From Microbulbifer sp. VAAF005 (GTDB lineage Bacteria; Pseudomonadota; Gammaproteobacteria; Pseudomonadales; Cellvibrionaceae): 64,000 nucleotides of DNA. Below, piece by piece: positions 1-10,508 of this stretch (position 1 is its first letter; every line of letters starts with the position of its first letter). The stretch is taken from assembly GCF_030012985.1 (NCBI RefSeq), contig NZ_CP120233.1, positions 1,781,001 through 1,845,000 of the forward strand. The letters run 5' to 3'. The position numbers were made by a program, and so were the translations under genes. The notes beneath the pieces are model-generated. The model was not told the DNA's origin. It searched no databases and worked only from the letters and a program-made list of their open reading frames with translations.

Positions 1-558
1 TAAGTGAATAAAAGATGCATCGCTCTCATCAGCTTCAGCCACTAGATAGCGACTTTCGCCCAAGGCAGCATTGGCACCGGCAGCGTTGACCAGGCCACCG
101 ATAACAAAGGTCGGGTCTTTTTTATCTGCCGCAAAAATTGAGGCGATTAAGCTGGTCGTGGTGGTCTTTCCGTGGGTTCCCGCCACAGCAATGCCATAGC
201 GATAGCGCATTAGTTCACCGAGCATTTCGGCACGGCGTACAATAGGGATTCTCTTTTCTCTCGCTTCAATCAGCTCCGGGTTATCGCCATGTACGGCAGA
301 GGAATTAACCACAACATCAACGCCGCGAACATTTTCCTCGCTGTGCCCGATTTGGACCTTAACGCCCAATTTGCGCAATCTATCAGTAACCGCAGATTCA
401 CGCAGGTCAGAACCTGAGACTTCGTAGCCCTGGTTCTGCAATACCTCAGCAATACCGCTCATACCGGCACCGCCGATACCGATAAAGTGGATACGGCGGA
501 TACGGCGCATAGCCGGTACCGCATAACTTTTATCTTCGTTTGTCCGCACTGAAGACAT
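1..558 (-). CDS. murC: UDP-N-acetylmuramate--L-alanine ligase MurC (N-terminal part, cut by window edge)
   Basis: Adds L-alanine to UDP-MurNAc in the cytoplasm, the first peptide step of peptidoglycan precursor synthesis. Only the first 186 residues lie in the window; the frame is open to base 1. The N-terminal Rossmann motif [11 protein letters not shown] lies at about residues 25-35, and the Mur-ligase ATP-binding loop [10 protein letters not shown] at about 126-135. The ATG at 558-556 is chosen because the conserved N-terminus follows it directly. It is the last gene of the minus-strand dcw cluster in view, 29 bp after murG; ddl, ftsQ, ftsA and ftsZ would be expected beyond the left edge. 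Confidence 0.95.
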   Translation of the reverse strand, partial: MSSVRTNEDKSYAVPAMRRIRRIHFIGIGGAGMSGIAEVLQNQGYEVSGSDLRESAVTDRLRKLGVKVQIGHSEENVRGVDVVVNSSAVHGDNPELIEAREKRIPIVRRAEMLGELMRYRYGIAVAGTHGKTTTTSLIASIFAADKKDPTFVIGGLVNAAGANAALGESRYLVAEADESDASFIHL

Positions 559-587
559 TACTTTAACCTTCGTCCACTTATTCTGTG

Positions 588-1685
588 TTACCTGGCCGAG
601 GCCAGCTCTTCTCTGCAAGCGTTAACCACTTGCTCAGTCGCATCAGTTTTTGCCGCGCGCCGCGCGGAGGTCGCCATTTGCAATAGTTTCTGACGATCTT
701 CTAACAGGCTTTGTAACAAGCCGGATAACTTCTGCTCGTCCATTTCCCGCTGCTGCATAACAATCGCTCCGCCAGCATTTTGCAACCACTCGCCATTACG
801 CGTTTGATGATCATCAATTGCAAAGGGGAAAGGCACCATGATTGCACCGACTCCCGCCGCTGAAATTTCAGAAACAGTCAAAGCCCCGGAACGGCAAATA
901 ATCAGGTCCGCAGAGCGGTAGGCCTCAGCCATATCCGCAATAAAAGGGACCACCTCAGCTTCTACTGCCGCCTCTTTATAGGCGTCTTTGGCAGCCTGAA
1001 GGTGGCGCTCTCCAGCCTGGTGGACCACTACCGGGCGCAGGGAGGGTTTCAGCAATGCGATTGCCTTAGGAACCAGTTCATTAATTGCTACAGCACCGAG
1101 ACTACCGCCCAATACCAAAAGGCGCAGAGACGACTGGCTGCCAATTCGTGTTTCTGGCTCAGGCAATTCTGCAATTTCTTTGCGCACTGGATTACCCACC
1201 TGCCTGGCACCGGGTAACCCACTGGGAAATGCTTCAAGCACCTGGCTGGAAATCCGCGCTAACAAGCGGTTTGTCGTTCCGGCAACAGCATTTTGCTCGT
1301 GAATAATCAACGGTATCCCCCTGAGACGGGCTGCAACGCCCCCTGGGCCGGTCGCAAAGCCACCAAAGCCGAGTACTGCATCAGGTTGTACCTGCTTAAC
1401 AACTGTCCTGGCCTGAGCAATTGCCCGCAAAATTTGCAACGGGGCTTTAAGTAAGGCCAACTTTCCCTTCCCCCGAATACCCTCCACTTTAATGCAGTGC
1501 AAAGGAATATTCGCCGCAGGTATTAATCGGGATTCAATCCCACGGGCAGTACCTAACCACTCGACAACAGCTCCCTGCTCTTGCAACGCTTTAGCCACAG
1601 CCAACGCTGGGAACACATGACCGCCGGTACCACCGGCCATCAGCAAAAACTTCTTTCCAGAAAAACGCTTATTTACTTCAGGCAT
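588..1685 (-). CDS. murG: Undecaprenyl-PP-MurNAc-pentapeptide GlcNAc transferase MurG
   Basis: Membrane-associated GT28 enzyme that transfers GlcNAc to lipid I to make lipid II. About 365 aa, close to the usual 355. The lipid-side glycine loop GGTGGH is near the N-terminus (about residues 18-23), a second glycine-rich GGSLGA motif lies mid-protein, and the UDP-GlcNAc pocket stretch (EISAAGVGA then [11 protein letters not shown]) is in the C-terminal domain. An in-frame TTG exists one codon upstream, but the ATG at 1685 overlaps the ftsW TGA by one base (TGATG), typical of translational coupling in dcw clusters. Order ftsW-murG-murC is canonical. Confidence 0.96.
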   Translation of the reverse strand: MPEVNKRFSGKKFLLMAGGTGGHVFPALAVAKALQEQGAVVEWLGTARGIESRLIPAANIPLHCIKVEGIRGKGKLALLKAPLQILRAIAQARTVVKQVQPDAVLGFGGFATGPGGVAARLRGIPLIIHEQNAVAGTTNRLLARISSQVLEAFPSGLPGARQVGNPVRKEIAELPEPETRIGSQSSLRLLVLGGSLGAVAINELVPKAIALLKPSLRPVVVHQAGERHLQAAKDAYKEAAVEAEVVPFIADMAEAYRSADLIICRSGALTVSEISAAGVGAIMVPFPFAIDDHQTRNGEWLQNAGGAIVMQQREMDEQKLSGLLQSLLEDRQKLLQMATSARRAAKTDATEQVVNACREELASAR

Positions 1686-2907
1686 CAAACCGTTTCTCCG
1701 TTGCTGCCCTTCACACTGGACTTGGTTGAATGGAATATTGGCAGCTGACGCAAAAGCTCAAGCCCCCCGCTTCCGTTTTCAGCAGGCTCTTTTAGTTCAG
1801 CCCGAATCCGCATCGCCAAGCCAAGTAATGCACAACATACAATCAGGCTGCTGCCACCAGAGCTGACAAATGGCAGCGTTAGCCCTTTAGTCGGCAACAG
1901 GCCTGAAGCAACGCCCATATTCACGAAAGCTTGTCCTGCCAATAGCACTGCCATACCAAAAGCCAGAAGTGCAGCGAAAAATTTCTCCTGCACCAAGGCC
2001 TCTTTTACCAGGCGGAGCAGTGAGTAGGTGAGAACAACAAAAAGCCCTACCAGCACTACGCCACCCAACATTCCCCATTCCTCTGCCAGAATGGCGAAAA
2101 TAAAATCCGTATGGGCCTCAGGCAGGTAAAACAGTTTCTGCACACTATTGCCCAAACCAACTCCAAACCACTCTCCGCGACCAAATGCAATCAGGGACTG
2201 GGTAAGTTGGTAGCCACTGGCAAACTGATCCCCCCAAGGATCCAGAAACGTCAGCAATCGCTGTAAGCGATAGGGGCTCATCAGTGCCATTAGCGCCAGT
2301 CCACTCGCAGCCGCAGCTACCAATAAAAAAGTATGGGGAAGACGCGCTCCCGCCAAAAAAACCATTGCCAATACGGTGCCTGAAATTACAACCACCGAAC
2401 CGAAGTCCGGTTGTAAAAGCAATAACAGAGCAACCGTTGCGAGAATCACCACTGGCACCATAAAGCTGGTCCAGTGACGTAGTTGCTTATTTCGACGAGT
2501 TAAAAAACTGGCAAAAAAACTAACAGACAGAACTTAGCCACTTCCGCGGGTTGCACAGTTATGCCTGCAAATACCAGCCAACGCCGGCTACCGTTCACCT
2601 CCCGTCCAATCCCCGGCACAAGCACTGCGATCAATAGCAGGCAGGCAAACAGTAATAATGGCCAGGACAGTCGCGACCAAATTGACAGGGGAATCTGACT
2701 AACGACAAATCCAGCTAATCCACCAACCATCAAAAAAGCCAAATGACGCCTGAGGAAATACCAGGGATCACCATAAATATCCGTAGCAAAAGCGATAGAT
2801 GCTGAAGCGACCATCACCACACCAATGCTAGCCAGAACCAGAACACTGAGTAGCAGCAGCCCATCCTGCCATTCACTACCTTGAACCTTGATTACCTGAG
2901 CACTCAC
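1685..2907 (-). CDS. ftsW: Septal peptidoglycan polymerase FtsW (apparent -1 frameshift)
   Basis: SEDS-family multi-pass glycosyltransferase that polymerises lipid II at the septum with FtsI. The gene is split into two frames. An N-terminal part of about 135 aa ends in an early stop near 2500, and a C-terminal part of about 258 aa carries the conserved LLQPDFGSVVV and the SSGGSS region. Reading through the seven-T run (seven A on the plus strand, 2513-2519) with one extra T joins them as FCLLVFFASFLTRR, which matches FtsW and gives about 407 aa, a normal length. GTG at 2907 is chosen because it overlaps the murD stop (GTGA) and has GGAGG just upstream. Since ftsW is normally essential, a sequencing deletion or recoding is more likely than true loss. 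Confidence 0.88.
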
Positions 2908-4286
2908 TGGGAGCCTCCAGCGGTATCGCATAATTTCAAAACGGCCTGGCGAAAATCATCACCGCGGGCTTCAAAATTCTTATACATATCAAAGCTGGCA
3001 CATGCCGGTGATAACAATACATAGTCACCGCCATTGGCTAATTGTCTGGCCTCAGCGACGGCCTCTGCCATTGTGCTAGCCCTGCGAATCTCGCACAGGC
3101 CATCAAAGACACCTGCTATTTTGTCTCCATCTACACCAATACAAACCAGGGCCCGGAGTGCTCCTGCACTTTTCCGTAAGGGAGCAAAGTCAGCACCCTT
3201 GCCATCCCCTCCAGCAATAAGCACTATTTTTCTGCTTGCCGTAGCCAAGCCATCCAATGCCGCCTGGGTTGCTCCTACATTGGTGCCTTTTGAATCGTTA
3301 ACATAAACAACGTCTTCAAAATCAGCCACGCGCTCACAGCGATGTTTCAACCCGCGAAAGCTGCGTAAAACTTTTAGCATCGCCTCATTGGGCAGGCCCA
3401 GTGCATAGCCCATTGCCAGGGCTGCCAAACCATTGGCGATATTATGCTTACCCACCATAGCCAAATCGGCCACAGGCATTAAAACTTCTGTGCCTCGAGC
3501 CAACCAGTTCTGCCCCTCATGCAAGCGCAGTCCAAACTGATTGAGATCCGGCTGATCAAGCCCAAAACTCCACTCCCGTCTCTCTCGGGAAAGAGGCCCC
3601 TGGGATAAGGGGTCCGCGCGATTTATCACGAACTGATCCGCTCCGCGATAAATGCGCTGCTTGGCCCGGTGGTACTCCACCATACTGGGATAGCGGTCCA
3701 TATGGTCCGCACTCATATTTAAAATGGTGGCTACGTCAGGTGCCAGCGAGTAGGTGGTTTCCAATTGAAAACTGGAAAGCTCCAAAACAAAGATGTCCGG
3801 CAGAGGTTTCTCAAGTAAATCCAGCACCGGCACACCAATATTGCCGCCCACACCAACTGTCAGCCCTGCCTCTTCAACCATCTCCCCCAGGAGTGTGGTC
3901 ACTGTACTCTTTCCGTTGGAACCGGTAATCGCGGCGAGCTTCGCTGTCGATTGCATCCGAGTCAGGGCCTGGGCAAATAACTCAATATCCCCAACCACAG
4001 GAATCCCATCCGCAATCGCCTGCTGCAATACGGGTTCAGCAAGCGCAACTCCGGGGCTGGCAATAATCAAGCTCGCCGCGAGTATTGTCCCCGGGCGCAG
4101 TGGACCTGTTTCCACCGCAACCTCTGGGAACTCCTGATGAAAAGCTTCGAGCCCCGGCGGGTTATCGCGACTGTCTACCACGACCGGCGTATGGCCGTGA
4201 CGCAGCAGGTAGCGCACCACCGACTTTCCGGTAGCGCCAAGACCTATTACCACTTTCTGCTGTGAAGAAGTCGCGATCAGGCTCAT
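2904..4286 (-). CDS. murD: UDP-N-acetylmuramoylalanine--D-glutamate ligase MurD
   Basis: Cytoplasmic ligase adding D-glutamate to UDP-MurNAc-L-Ala. 460 aa, slightly longer than the E. coli enzyme (438). The N-terminal domain begins with the glycine-rich VIGLGATGKSVVRYLLR. The Mur-ligase P-loop ITGSNGKSTVTT is at about residue 115-125, followed by GGNIGVPVLD and ELSSFQLE, and the C-terminal domain carries YVNDSKGTN and LSPACASFD. ATG at 4286; the 3' end overlaps the ftsW GTG start, and mraY ends 8 bp upstream. Confidence 0.97.
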   Translation of the reverse strand: MSLIATSSQQKVVIGLGATGKSVVRYLLRHGHTPVVVDSRDNPPGLEAFHQEFPEVAVETGPLRPGTILAASLIIASPGVALAEPVLQQAIADGIPVVGDIELFAQALTRMQSTAKLAAITGSNGKSTVTTLLGEMVEEAGLTVGVGGNIGVPVLDLLEKPLPDIFVLELSSFQLETTYSLAPDVATILNMSADHMDRYPSMVEYHRAKQRIYRGADQFVINRADPLSQGPLSRERREWSFGLDQPDLNQFGLRLHEGQNWLARGTEVLMPVADLAMVGKHNIANGLAALAMGYALGLPNEAMLKVLRSFRGLKHRCERVADFEDVVYVNDSKGTNVGATQAALDGLATASRKIVLIAGGDGKGADFAPLRKSAGALRALVCIGVDGDKIAGVFDGLCEIRRASTMAEAVAEARQLANGGDYVLLSPACASFDMYKNFEARGDDFRQAVLKLCDTAGGSQ

Positions 4287-4294
4287 TTATCTAT

Positions 4295-5380
4295 TTATCG
4301 AATTTTCAGTGTTGCCAAACCAGCCAAGACCAGAATGACGGTAATAATCCAAAAGCGCACAATGACTCGAGGCTCCGGCCACCCTTTTAACTCAAAGTGG
4401 TGGTGGAGAGGCGCCATGCGAAAAATTCTCTTCCCCGTTAATTTAAAGGATGCCACCTGCAAAATTACGGAAACCGTCTCCATCACAAACACACCGCCCA
4501 TGATGAACAGAATAATTTCATGACGGGTAATTACCGCAATAATTCCCAGCGCCGCCCCCAGTGCCAGAGCGCCCACATCCCCCATAAACACTTGGGCCGG
4601 ATAAGTGTTAAACCATAAGAATCCGAGTCCGGCACCACCGAGGGCAGCGCAGAACACCGCCAACTCCCCGGCTCCTGGAATTGCGGGAATATGCAGGTAG
4701 TCAGCAAACTCCATATGGCCGGATAGATAAGCAATCACCCCAAGTGCTCCACCCACCATCACAGTAGGCATAATCGCCAAGCCATCGAGGCCATCAGTCA
4801 GGTTAACCGCATTACTGGAGCCAACAACAACAAAATAGGTCAGCAATATAAAAGATACTGGTCCCAGGTTTATCGCAACATCTTTAAAAAAGGGAACAAA
4901 AAACTGGGTCTCTGCCGGGCTTGAAGCACTCATATACAGATAAATAGCTGCACCCAACCCGGCAACGGATTGCCAAAAATATTTCCAGCGAGCAATAAGG
5001 CCACGGGGATTTTTGTAAACGACTTTTTTATAGTCATCCACGAAGCCCACAGCACCGAAAACAAAGGTAACTAATAAAGTAACCCACACGTAACGATTAC
5101 TGAGGTCAGACCAGAGTAGGGCTGAGGCAAAAATTGAGGCGAGAATCAAGGTGCCGCCCATAGTCGGGGTGCCAGATTTACTCAAATGGCTTTGTGGACC
5201 ATCATCGCGAACAGCCTGCCCCACCTGTAAATGGTTCAACCAGTGAATCATGCGCGGACCCACAAGTAGTGAAATACCCAGAGCCGTCAACGCAGCAAGA
5301 ATTGCGCGCACGGTCAGGTAGTTAAATACCGAAAAACCGCTGATATGTTGTTGTAATAGCTCCGCTAGCCAAAGCAGCAT
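4295..5380 (-). CDS. mraY: Phospho-N-acetylmuramoyl-pentapeptide transferase MraY
   Basis: Integral membrane enzyme that couples UDP-MurNAc-pentapeptide to undecaprenyl phosphate, forming lipid I. 361 aa, the usual length, with about ten hydrophobic segments. Family motifs are visible in order: [14 protein letters not shown], the acidic [21 protein letters not shown], and the C-terminal [16 protein letters not shown] histidine loop. The ATG at 5380 shares one base with the murF stop (TAATG), so the two are translationally coupled. Confidence 0.97.
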   Translation of the reverse strand: MLLWLAELLQQHISGFSVFNYLTVRAILAALTALGISLLVGPRMIHWLNHLQVGQAVRDDGPQSHLSKSGTPTMGGTLILASIFASALLWSDLSNRYVWVTLLVTFVFGAVGFVDDYKKVVYKNPRGLIARWKYFWQSVAGLGAAIYLYMSASSPAETQFFVPFFKDVAINLGPVSFILLTYFVVVGSSNAVNLTDGLDGLAIMPTVMVGGALGVIAYLSGHMEFADYLHIPAIPGAGELAVFCAALGGAGLGFLWFNTYPAQVFMGDVGALALGAALGIIAVITRHEIILFIMGGVFVMETVSVILQVASFKLTGKRIFRMAPLHHHFELKGWPEPRVIVRFWIITVILVLAGLATLKIR

Positions 5381-6759
5381 TACTTCTCCCCTCTGCTATT
5401 GCCAAGCAGTGCCTGCGCTACCAATTCCATACGGGCGCTGCGTGATCCTTTAACCAAAACTGTGGTTTGTTCATCCAATTGTTGAGTGAGAGCAGTAACC
5501 AGGGGTTCTCTCTCGCGATAATTGCGCAGCGACTCTTGCCTCCCCGCAGAAAAGGCCATGCTGGCGGCAGTACCCAGCGGCCCCAATGTAAACAGCGCAT
5601 CCAAGCCCCGCTCTCGCGCCAAAGCTCCAACGCTTCTATGCATTTCCTCTGCGTCCGGCCCCAACTCGGCCATATCCCCCAGCACCAGAATTTTTTTACC
5701 CGAACGCTGTGACAGCAATTCAATGGCCGCACCTACTGAACCCGGGTTCGCGTTGTAACTGTCATCAATAACGGTTGCACCGGCAATACCTGCCTGCTCC
5801 TGCAAGCGCCCAGCAACCCCGGTCACCGTGTTAAGTCCGCTGATAACTTCAACCACAGGTATTCCCGCAGCAAAAGCACAGCCAGCAGCAACCAGAGCGT
5901 TGTGAACGTTGTGCTCACCAAGCAATTTCAGGCTAACAGGGTGGGCAACGCCTTCAATTACCAAGTCAAATGAAGGGCAACCATTGGGATTCAATACAAT
6001 ATTATCCGCATGGATAGCACACTCATTAGATAAGCCAACAGCCAGAGTCTTTACCCCTTCGGGCATATTCTCCAACCAGTAATTCGCATAGCCATCATCG
6101 GTATTGATCACCGCCGTCGCCGATACATCCAAACTGGTATAAATTTGGCCCTTGGCTTTTGCGATAGCATCAACAGAACCAAAGCCCTCGACATGCGCTG
6201 GCATTACGTTATTTACCGCCGTCACCTGCGGCTTGCCGATACTACACAGGTAGCCGATATCGTCAGGGCCGTTAGCTCCCATTTCGAGAATCAACACATC
6301 ATGTTGCACTGTCAGCCCAAACAAAGTCATAGGTAAACCGAACTGGTTGTTCAGGTTTCCCTCGGTTACACAGGGTGTATGACTCTGGGAAAAAATTGCA
6401 GACAGCATCTCCTTAACGGTGGTTTTTCCGCAGGACCCTGTGATCGCCACAACCGGACCGTCAAACTGCTCACGGCACAGTAAGCCAATTTGTCCTAATG
6501 CGACCGTCGTATCTTCAACGCGCCACTGCGGTAAACTGCAACTAGGCACTTTACGATCGACAACCAACCCCAATACCTGGCCATCCAGCTCACCGACAAA
6601 GTCGTGAGCATCAAAATTTTCGCCAACCAGAGCAACAAATAAAGATTTGGGGTCCAGCTTGCGGGTATCCGTGCAAACCAGTTCAAACTCCACAGAGCCA
6701 TTGATTAACTCACCACCAAAACGGCTTTGCAGTTGCTGCAACGTAAGGGAATTAATCAC
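5380..6759 (-). CDS. murF: UDP-MurNAc-tripeptide--D-alanyl-D-alanine ligase MurF
   Basis: Adds D-Ala-D-Ala to complete the UDP-MurNAc pentapeptide. The longest frame starts at 6858, inside murE, but the GTG at 6759 is preferred: it overlaps the murE stop by 8 bp, has AAGGAG a few bases upstream and gives 459 aa, near E. coli MurF (452). Motifs are the P-loop [12 protein letters not shown], the [10 protein letters not shown] segment, and C-terminal [10 protein letters not shown] then LGDMAELG. A seven-base homopolymer inside it (5691-5697) keeps its frame, a useful control for the broken runs elsewhere in the window. Confidence 0.95.
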   Translation of the reverse strand: MINSLTLQQLQSRFGGELINGSVEFELVCTDTRKLDPKSLFVALVGENFDAHDFVGELDGQVLGLVVDRKVPSCSLPQWRVEDTTVALGQIGLLCREQFDGPVVAITGSCGKTTVKEMLSAIFSQSHTPCVTEGNLNNQFGLPMTLFGLTVQHDVLILEMGANGPDDIGYLCSIGKPQVTAVNNVMPAHVEGFGSVDAIAKAKGQIYTSLDVSATAVINTDDGYANYWLENMPEGVKTLAVGLSNECAIHADNIVLNPNGCPSFDLVIEGVAHPVSLKLLGEHNVHNALVAAGCAFAAGIPVVEVISGLNTVTGVAGRLQEQAGIAGATVIDDSYNANPGSVGAAIELLSQRSGKKILVLGDMAELGPDAEEMHRSVGALARERGLDALFTLGPLGTAASMAFSAGRQESLRNYREREPLVTALTQQLDEQTTVLVKGSRSARMELVAQALLGNSRGEK

Positions 6760-8284
6760 CTTGGCTCTCCTTGCCTTCACTTGACTGGCCCGATTCATCC
6801 ACGCGGGCTTTGAGAGCTGCAGCAGCTTGCTCACGATCGCAGAAGTGAATTTTTTCACTGCCGATAATTTGGTAATTTTCGTGCCCTTTACCGGCGATCA
6901 ATACAATATCCCCCGGTTGTGCTGCAGATACCGCCTGAGATATCGCTGTCGCGCGATCAATTTCAACTTCGATATTACTGGCAGCCCCTTCGAGAATATC
7001 GTCGATAATTTTTTGTGGTTCTTCGCTGCGCGGATTATCGCTAGTCACAATGGCACGGTCCGCCATCTCGGAGGCAATACGCCCCATCGCCGCGCGCTTA
7101 CCCGTATCCCGGTCGCCGCCACAACCAAAAACACACCACAAATTACCGCGACAGTAAGGGCGCGCTGCTGCTAAAGCCGCGCGAAGAGCATCTGGTGTAT
7201 GGGCATAATCCACCAATACACCCACATCATCGGAACCCTCAACCAGGACATGCTCCATACGCCCCGGCACCGCTTTGATAGTGGGGAAAGCGGCAAGAAT
7301 ATCTTCAAAAGGCATGCCCTCTGCCGCTGCAGCAGCTACGACAGCCAAGGCATTGTGAATATTAAAATCGCCAATTAAGGGTGCGTGCAGCTCACCGCTA
7401 CCCCAAGGGGAATTAAGTTTTACAGAAAAACCGCGCTCATGGCGACGCAGGTCTGCAACATATAAATCACCCGCCTGCAGCCCATAAGTAATAACGCGCA
7501 GGCCACGCAATTTGCAGCGCTCTGCCAACTGGGCGCCGAACGGATCATCCAGGTTAATGACTCCTCGCTTCAATTTTGGCAGTCCGAAAAGTTTCTCTTT
7601 GGCTGCGCCGTAAGCGGCCATATTGCCGTGATAATCCAAATGATCGCGGCTCAAATTGGTAAAAATTGCCGTATCAAAAATCAGCCCATGCACACGTCCC
7701 TGAGAAAGGGAATGCGAAGAAACTTCCATTGCGGCAGCGGCAACGCCACTATCGCGATAATTTGCAAAGTCCGCTTGTAAACTCACCGGGTCAGGCGTTG
7801 TTAAACCCGTTTCCTGCAATTCGATTTGGTTATCTTTCCAGACCCCATTACCAATGGTGCCTATCAATGCTGCACTGCCATAGTGGCGAGCCAGTAATTG
7901 GGAAGTCAAATAGGCGCAAGTGGTTTTACCGTTGGTGCCAGTCACTCCAACCAAGTGCATTTCACCACTGGGGTTACCGTGGAAGCGCGCGGCAATTTCC
8001 CCTACCCGCTTTGCCAGACCGGGAACACTGACCACCTGGATATCACCACGGCTTTTACATCCCAACTTGTCACCATCAGCAAGCACTACCGCAGCACCTG
8101 CAGTAATTGCCGCATCGATATATTCCCGACCATCGACCACAGAACCGCGCAAGGCCATAAATGCATCGCCCGCTTTTATCTTGCGGCTATCCAGGGCAAT
8201 ACCAGTGACAGAAATATCGGGAATACCGGCGTAACCCGGCACTAATTCTTTGATAGAAACAGAATGTTGTTCGCGCTGACTCAC
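6752..8284 (-). CDS. murE: UDP-MurNAc-L-Ala-D-Glu--meso-diaminopimelate ligase MurE
   Basis: Adds the third amino acid of the stem peptide. The motif DNPRSEEP is the meso-diaminopimelate signature, so the peptidoglycan is predicted to be the ordinary Gram-negative mDAP type. 510 aa; P-loop VTGTNGKTTCAY, then MEVSSHSL, then VDYAHTPDAL, GCGGDRDTGKR and AGKGHENYQ in the C-terminal domain. GTG start at 8284 overlaps the ftsI stop by four bases (GTGA). Confidence 0.97.
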   Translation of the reverse strand: MSQREQHSVSIKELVPGYAGIPDISVTGIALDSRKIKAGDAFMALRGSVVDGREYIDAAITAGAAVVLADGDKLGCKSRGDIQVVSVPGLAKRVGEIAARFHGNPSGEMHLVGVTGTNGKTTCAYLTSQLLARHYGSAALIGTIGNGVWKDNQIELQETGLTTPDPVSLQADFANYRDSGVAAAAMEVSSHSLSQGRVHGLIFDTAIFTNLSRDHLDYHGNMAAYGAAKEKLFGLPKLKRGVINLDDPFGAQLAERCKLRGLRVITYGLQAGDLYVADLRRHERGFSVKLNSPWGSGELHAPLIGDFNIHNALAVVAAAAAEGMPFEDILAAFPTIKAVPGRMEHVLVEGSDDVGVLVDYAHTPDALRAALAAARPYCRGNLWCVFGCGGDRDTGKRAAMGRIASEMADRAIVTSDNPRSEEPQKIIDDILEGAASNIEVEIDRATAISQAVSAAQPGDIVLIAGKGHENYQIIGSEKIHFCDREQAAAALKARVDESGQSSEGKESQGD

Positions 8285-10040
8285 GATTTTGAACCCCTCT
8301 CGCTTAACTGCGCGGCCAATTGCCCTTCCGCCGATTCAATTTTTTCCGGCGGAACCTGCAACAGGCGCATAGCACCAGTCATCACCGCACCGAATACCGG
8401 TGCAGCAACTTCACCACCGTAATATTTGGCGTGACTGGGATCATCAATAACAACTACCGCGGCAAGGCGCGGATTATCAGCGGGGATAAAGCCCGCAAAT
8501 ACTGAGCGATAGCGATTATCCGCATAGCCACTACTGCCAACTTTGTGCACAGTACCGGTCTTGCCGGCGACACGATAACCTTCTACAGCGGCAAGGCGTC
8601 CGGTACCCTTAGCACCAATCACCGTCTCCAACATCGCAGTAACCTGCCCAGCCAAGGACTGCTCAATAACCTGCTCAGGCTCGCCCGGAACTTTGTCACC
8701 GGATAAAACCAGGGAAACAGGACGCTTAACCCCTTCATTCGCCAGTACACTGTAGGCTTGTGCCAGTTGCACAGCGTTAACTGTTAAACCGTAGCCGAAG
8801 GCGAAATTAGCCCGCTCGATTGGGTGCCAGCGGCTGCGACTGGGCAAGATCCCCTGTGCTTCACCGGGGAAGCCGCTGCCCACTGCCTCGCCCAGACCCA
8901 AGCGATAAAAGAGTCCCCGCAGAGAATTTGGTTCCAAATCGAGAGCAATTTTTGTAATTCCCACCTGGCTCGACTTGGTAATAATCTTGGTGAGGTCTAT
9001 TTTTCCGTAATTAACCGGGTCCACCAGGGTTTTTCCCGGCACGCGAATATATCCAGGGCTGGTGTTTATTTCTGTTCCTGGGGTGTAGCGCCCGGTTTCC
9101 AAAGCCGCCAATACCGTTAAGGGTTTCACTGTAGAACCCGGCTCAAACTGGTCGATCAGCGCACGGTTACGCATAGCCGCCGATTTAACCCCTTTACGAT
9201 CATTGGGATTAAATGAAGGCTGGTTGGCCATGGCCAACACATCGCCACTGTGAGTATCGAGAATCACCATAAAGCCGGAAGCGGCGCCGTTTTCCGACAC
9301 CGCCCGCTTTAATTCCCGGTAGGCCAAATATTGCAGGCGCATATCGATAGACAAACGCAGATCCCTGCCCGGTTGCGCTTCCTGACGAATTGCCAAATCC
9401 CTTACCGTGCGCCCTTTCAGATCTTTAATTACCTGACGTGATCCCGGCTGTCCGGACAGCCAATCGTCGTAGGCCAATTCCATTCCTTCCTGGCCGCGAT
9501 CATCGATGTTGGTAAAACCGAGAAGTTGGGCTACGACCTCCCCAGCAGGATAGAAGCGCCGATACTCTTTTTTACTGAAAACACCTGTAATACCCAGGTC
9601 CAGCACTTTCTCAGCCTCTTCTGGAGACAGGTGCCGGCGCAGGTACATAAATTCTTTGTTTCGGTATTTCTTTAGGCGAGAGCCCAGTTTGGAAGACGGT
9701 AAATCCAGCGCGCGAGCCAGGCGCACTAAATTCGCATCGCTTATTTCACTCAACAGCTTGGGATTGGCCCACAGGCTGTGTACCGGTGTACTGACAGCGA
9801 GAAGCTCACCGTTTCGATCGACTATTGAGCCCCGATAGGCAGCAATCTCTTCGGTGCGCAAGGTGCGGGCCCGGCCCTGGTCTTGCAGGAAACGATATCC
9901 GCGCTCAGCAGCAGGCACTACCTGCAGTTTGGCCAAGTGGAACACAAGGGTAAGAGCGAGCAGGCACAGCAGGACCGCCACCAGCGCAAAGCGCCAGCGG
10001 GCTATACCCGGCTGAATATCCTTTTTTTGACTGCGCCCAT
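8281..10040 (-). CDS. ftsI: Septal transpeptidase FtsI / PBP3 (apparent frameshift near the N-terminus)
   Basis: Class B penicillin-binding protein that crosslinks septal peptidoglycan with FtsW. The catalytic domain shows FEPGSTVKPL (Ser-Thr-Val-Lys), KSSQVG at the SxN position and AGKTGTV (KTG). The uninterrupted frame gives a plausible start only at GTG 9981, which would cut into the membrane anchor. An ATG at 10040 is in frame only if the seven-A run (seven T on the plus strand, 10022-10028) gains one base. That gives MGAVKKKDIQPGIARWRF before the hydrophobic segment and 586 aa in total (E. coli 588). The alternative is a CTG or late GTG start. The SxN motif reads S-S-Q rather than S-S-N. 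Confidence 0.9.
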
Positions 10041-10174
10041 GTTTTCCCAGTTGGCGTTATCTATTTATTTTGCATCCCGGCTGAGCATGCCACTCTCCAG
10101 GGCCTGAACTCCAAAACTCAATTAACGCAAAATTCTTTATAATTATTTAAAGGCCAAAGCCCCCAAACGCAGAA

Positions 10175-10198
10175 ACCCCACCGGGCAAGCAGTGGGGT
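10175..10198 (-). terminator. Hairpin between ftsL and ftsI (weak terminator or attenuator)
   Basis: A 7-bp perfect stem, ACCCCAC pairing with GTGGGGT, around a 10-nt loop, followed on the minus strand by a short TTC and then AT-rich sequence but no proper T run. It lies in an unusually long 190-bp ftsL-ftsI gap. It could attenuate transcription into ftsI or simply stabilise mRNA; function is inferred from structure only. Confidence 0.35.
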
Positions 10199-10228
10199 AC
10201 TTACGTCTTCATCCAAGGCGGTTAAAAC

Positions 10229-10504
10229 TTAATCCGCCACTACCAATACCTGTTCCGAAGGTGCTGGCATATGCATTTTTAATTTCTCTCGAGCGACGTG
10301 TTCGACCCGGCTATAGGCAGACCAGGCACTTTTTTCCAAAAGGAGACGCTCCTGCTCATAGCGCAATTCATCGTGGGCTTTTTGTGCCTTACCCAGCTCA
10401 GCAGTTAACTCTCGGCTTTGTTGGGTGGTATGAATAACAGATAGCGACGACAGTATTACCGCTATCCACATTACCCCCACTCCAAGTAGAGCCTTGCCAG
10501 ACAT
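10229..10504 (-). CDS. ftsL: Cell division protein FtsL
   Basis: Small bitopic inner-membrane protein that forms the FtsQLB complex and activates FtsWI. 91 aa: a short cytoplasmic start, one hydrophobic segment at about residues 5-24, then a periplasmic coiled coil rich in Glu, Gln and Leu (RELTAELGKAQ, LRYEQERLLLEK) and a conserved EHVAREKLKM end. ATG at 10504, 4 bp after the rsmH stop. The position between rsmH and ftsI is canonical. Confidence 0.93.
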   Translation of the reverse strand: MSGKALLGVGVMWIAVILSSLSVIHTTQQSRELTAELGKAQKAHDELRYEQERLLLEKSAWSAYSRVEHVAREKLKMHMPAPSEQVLVVAD

Positions 10505-10508
10505 AAAC

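Noticed and set aside
5380..6858. Longer murF with 33 extra N-terminal residues
   Set aside because: The extension lies inside murE, lacks family similarity and is replaced by a GTG at 6759 with a good ribosome site.
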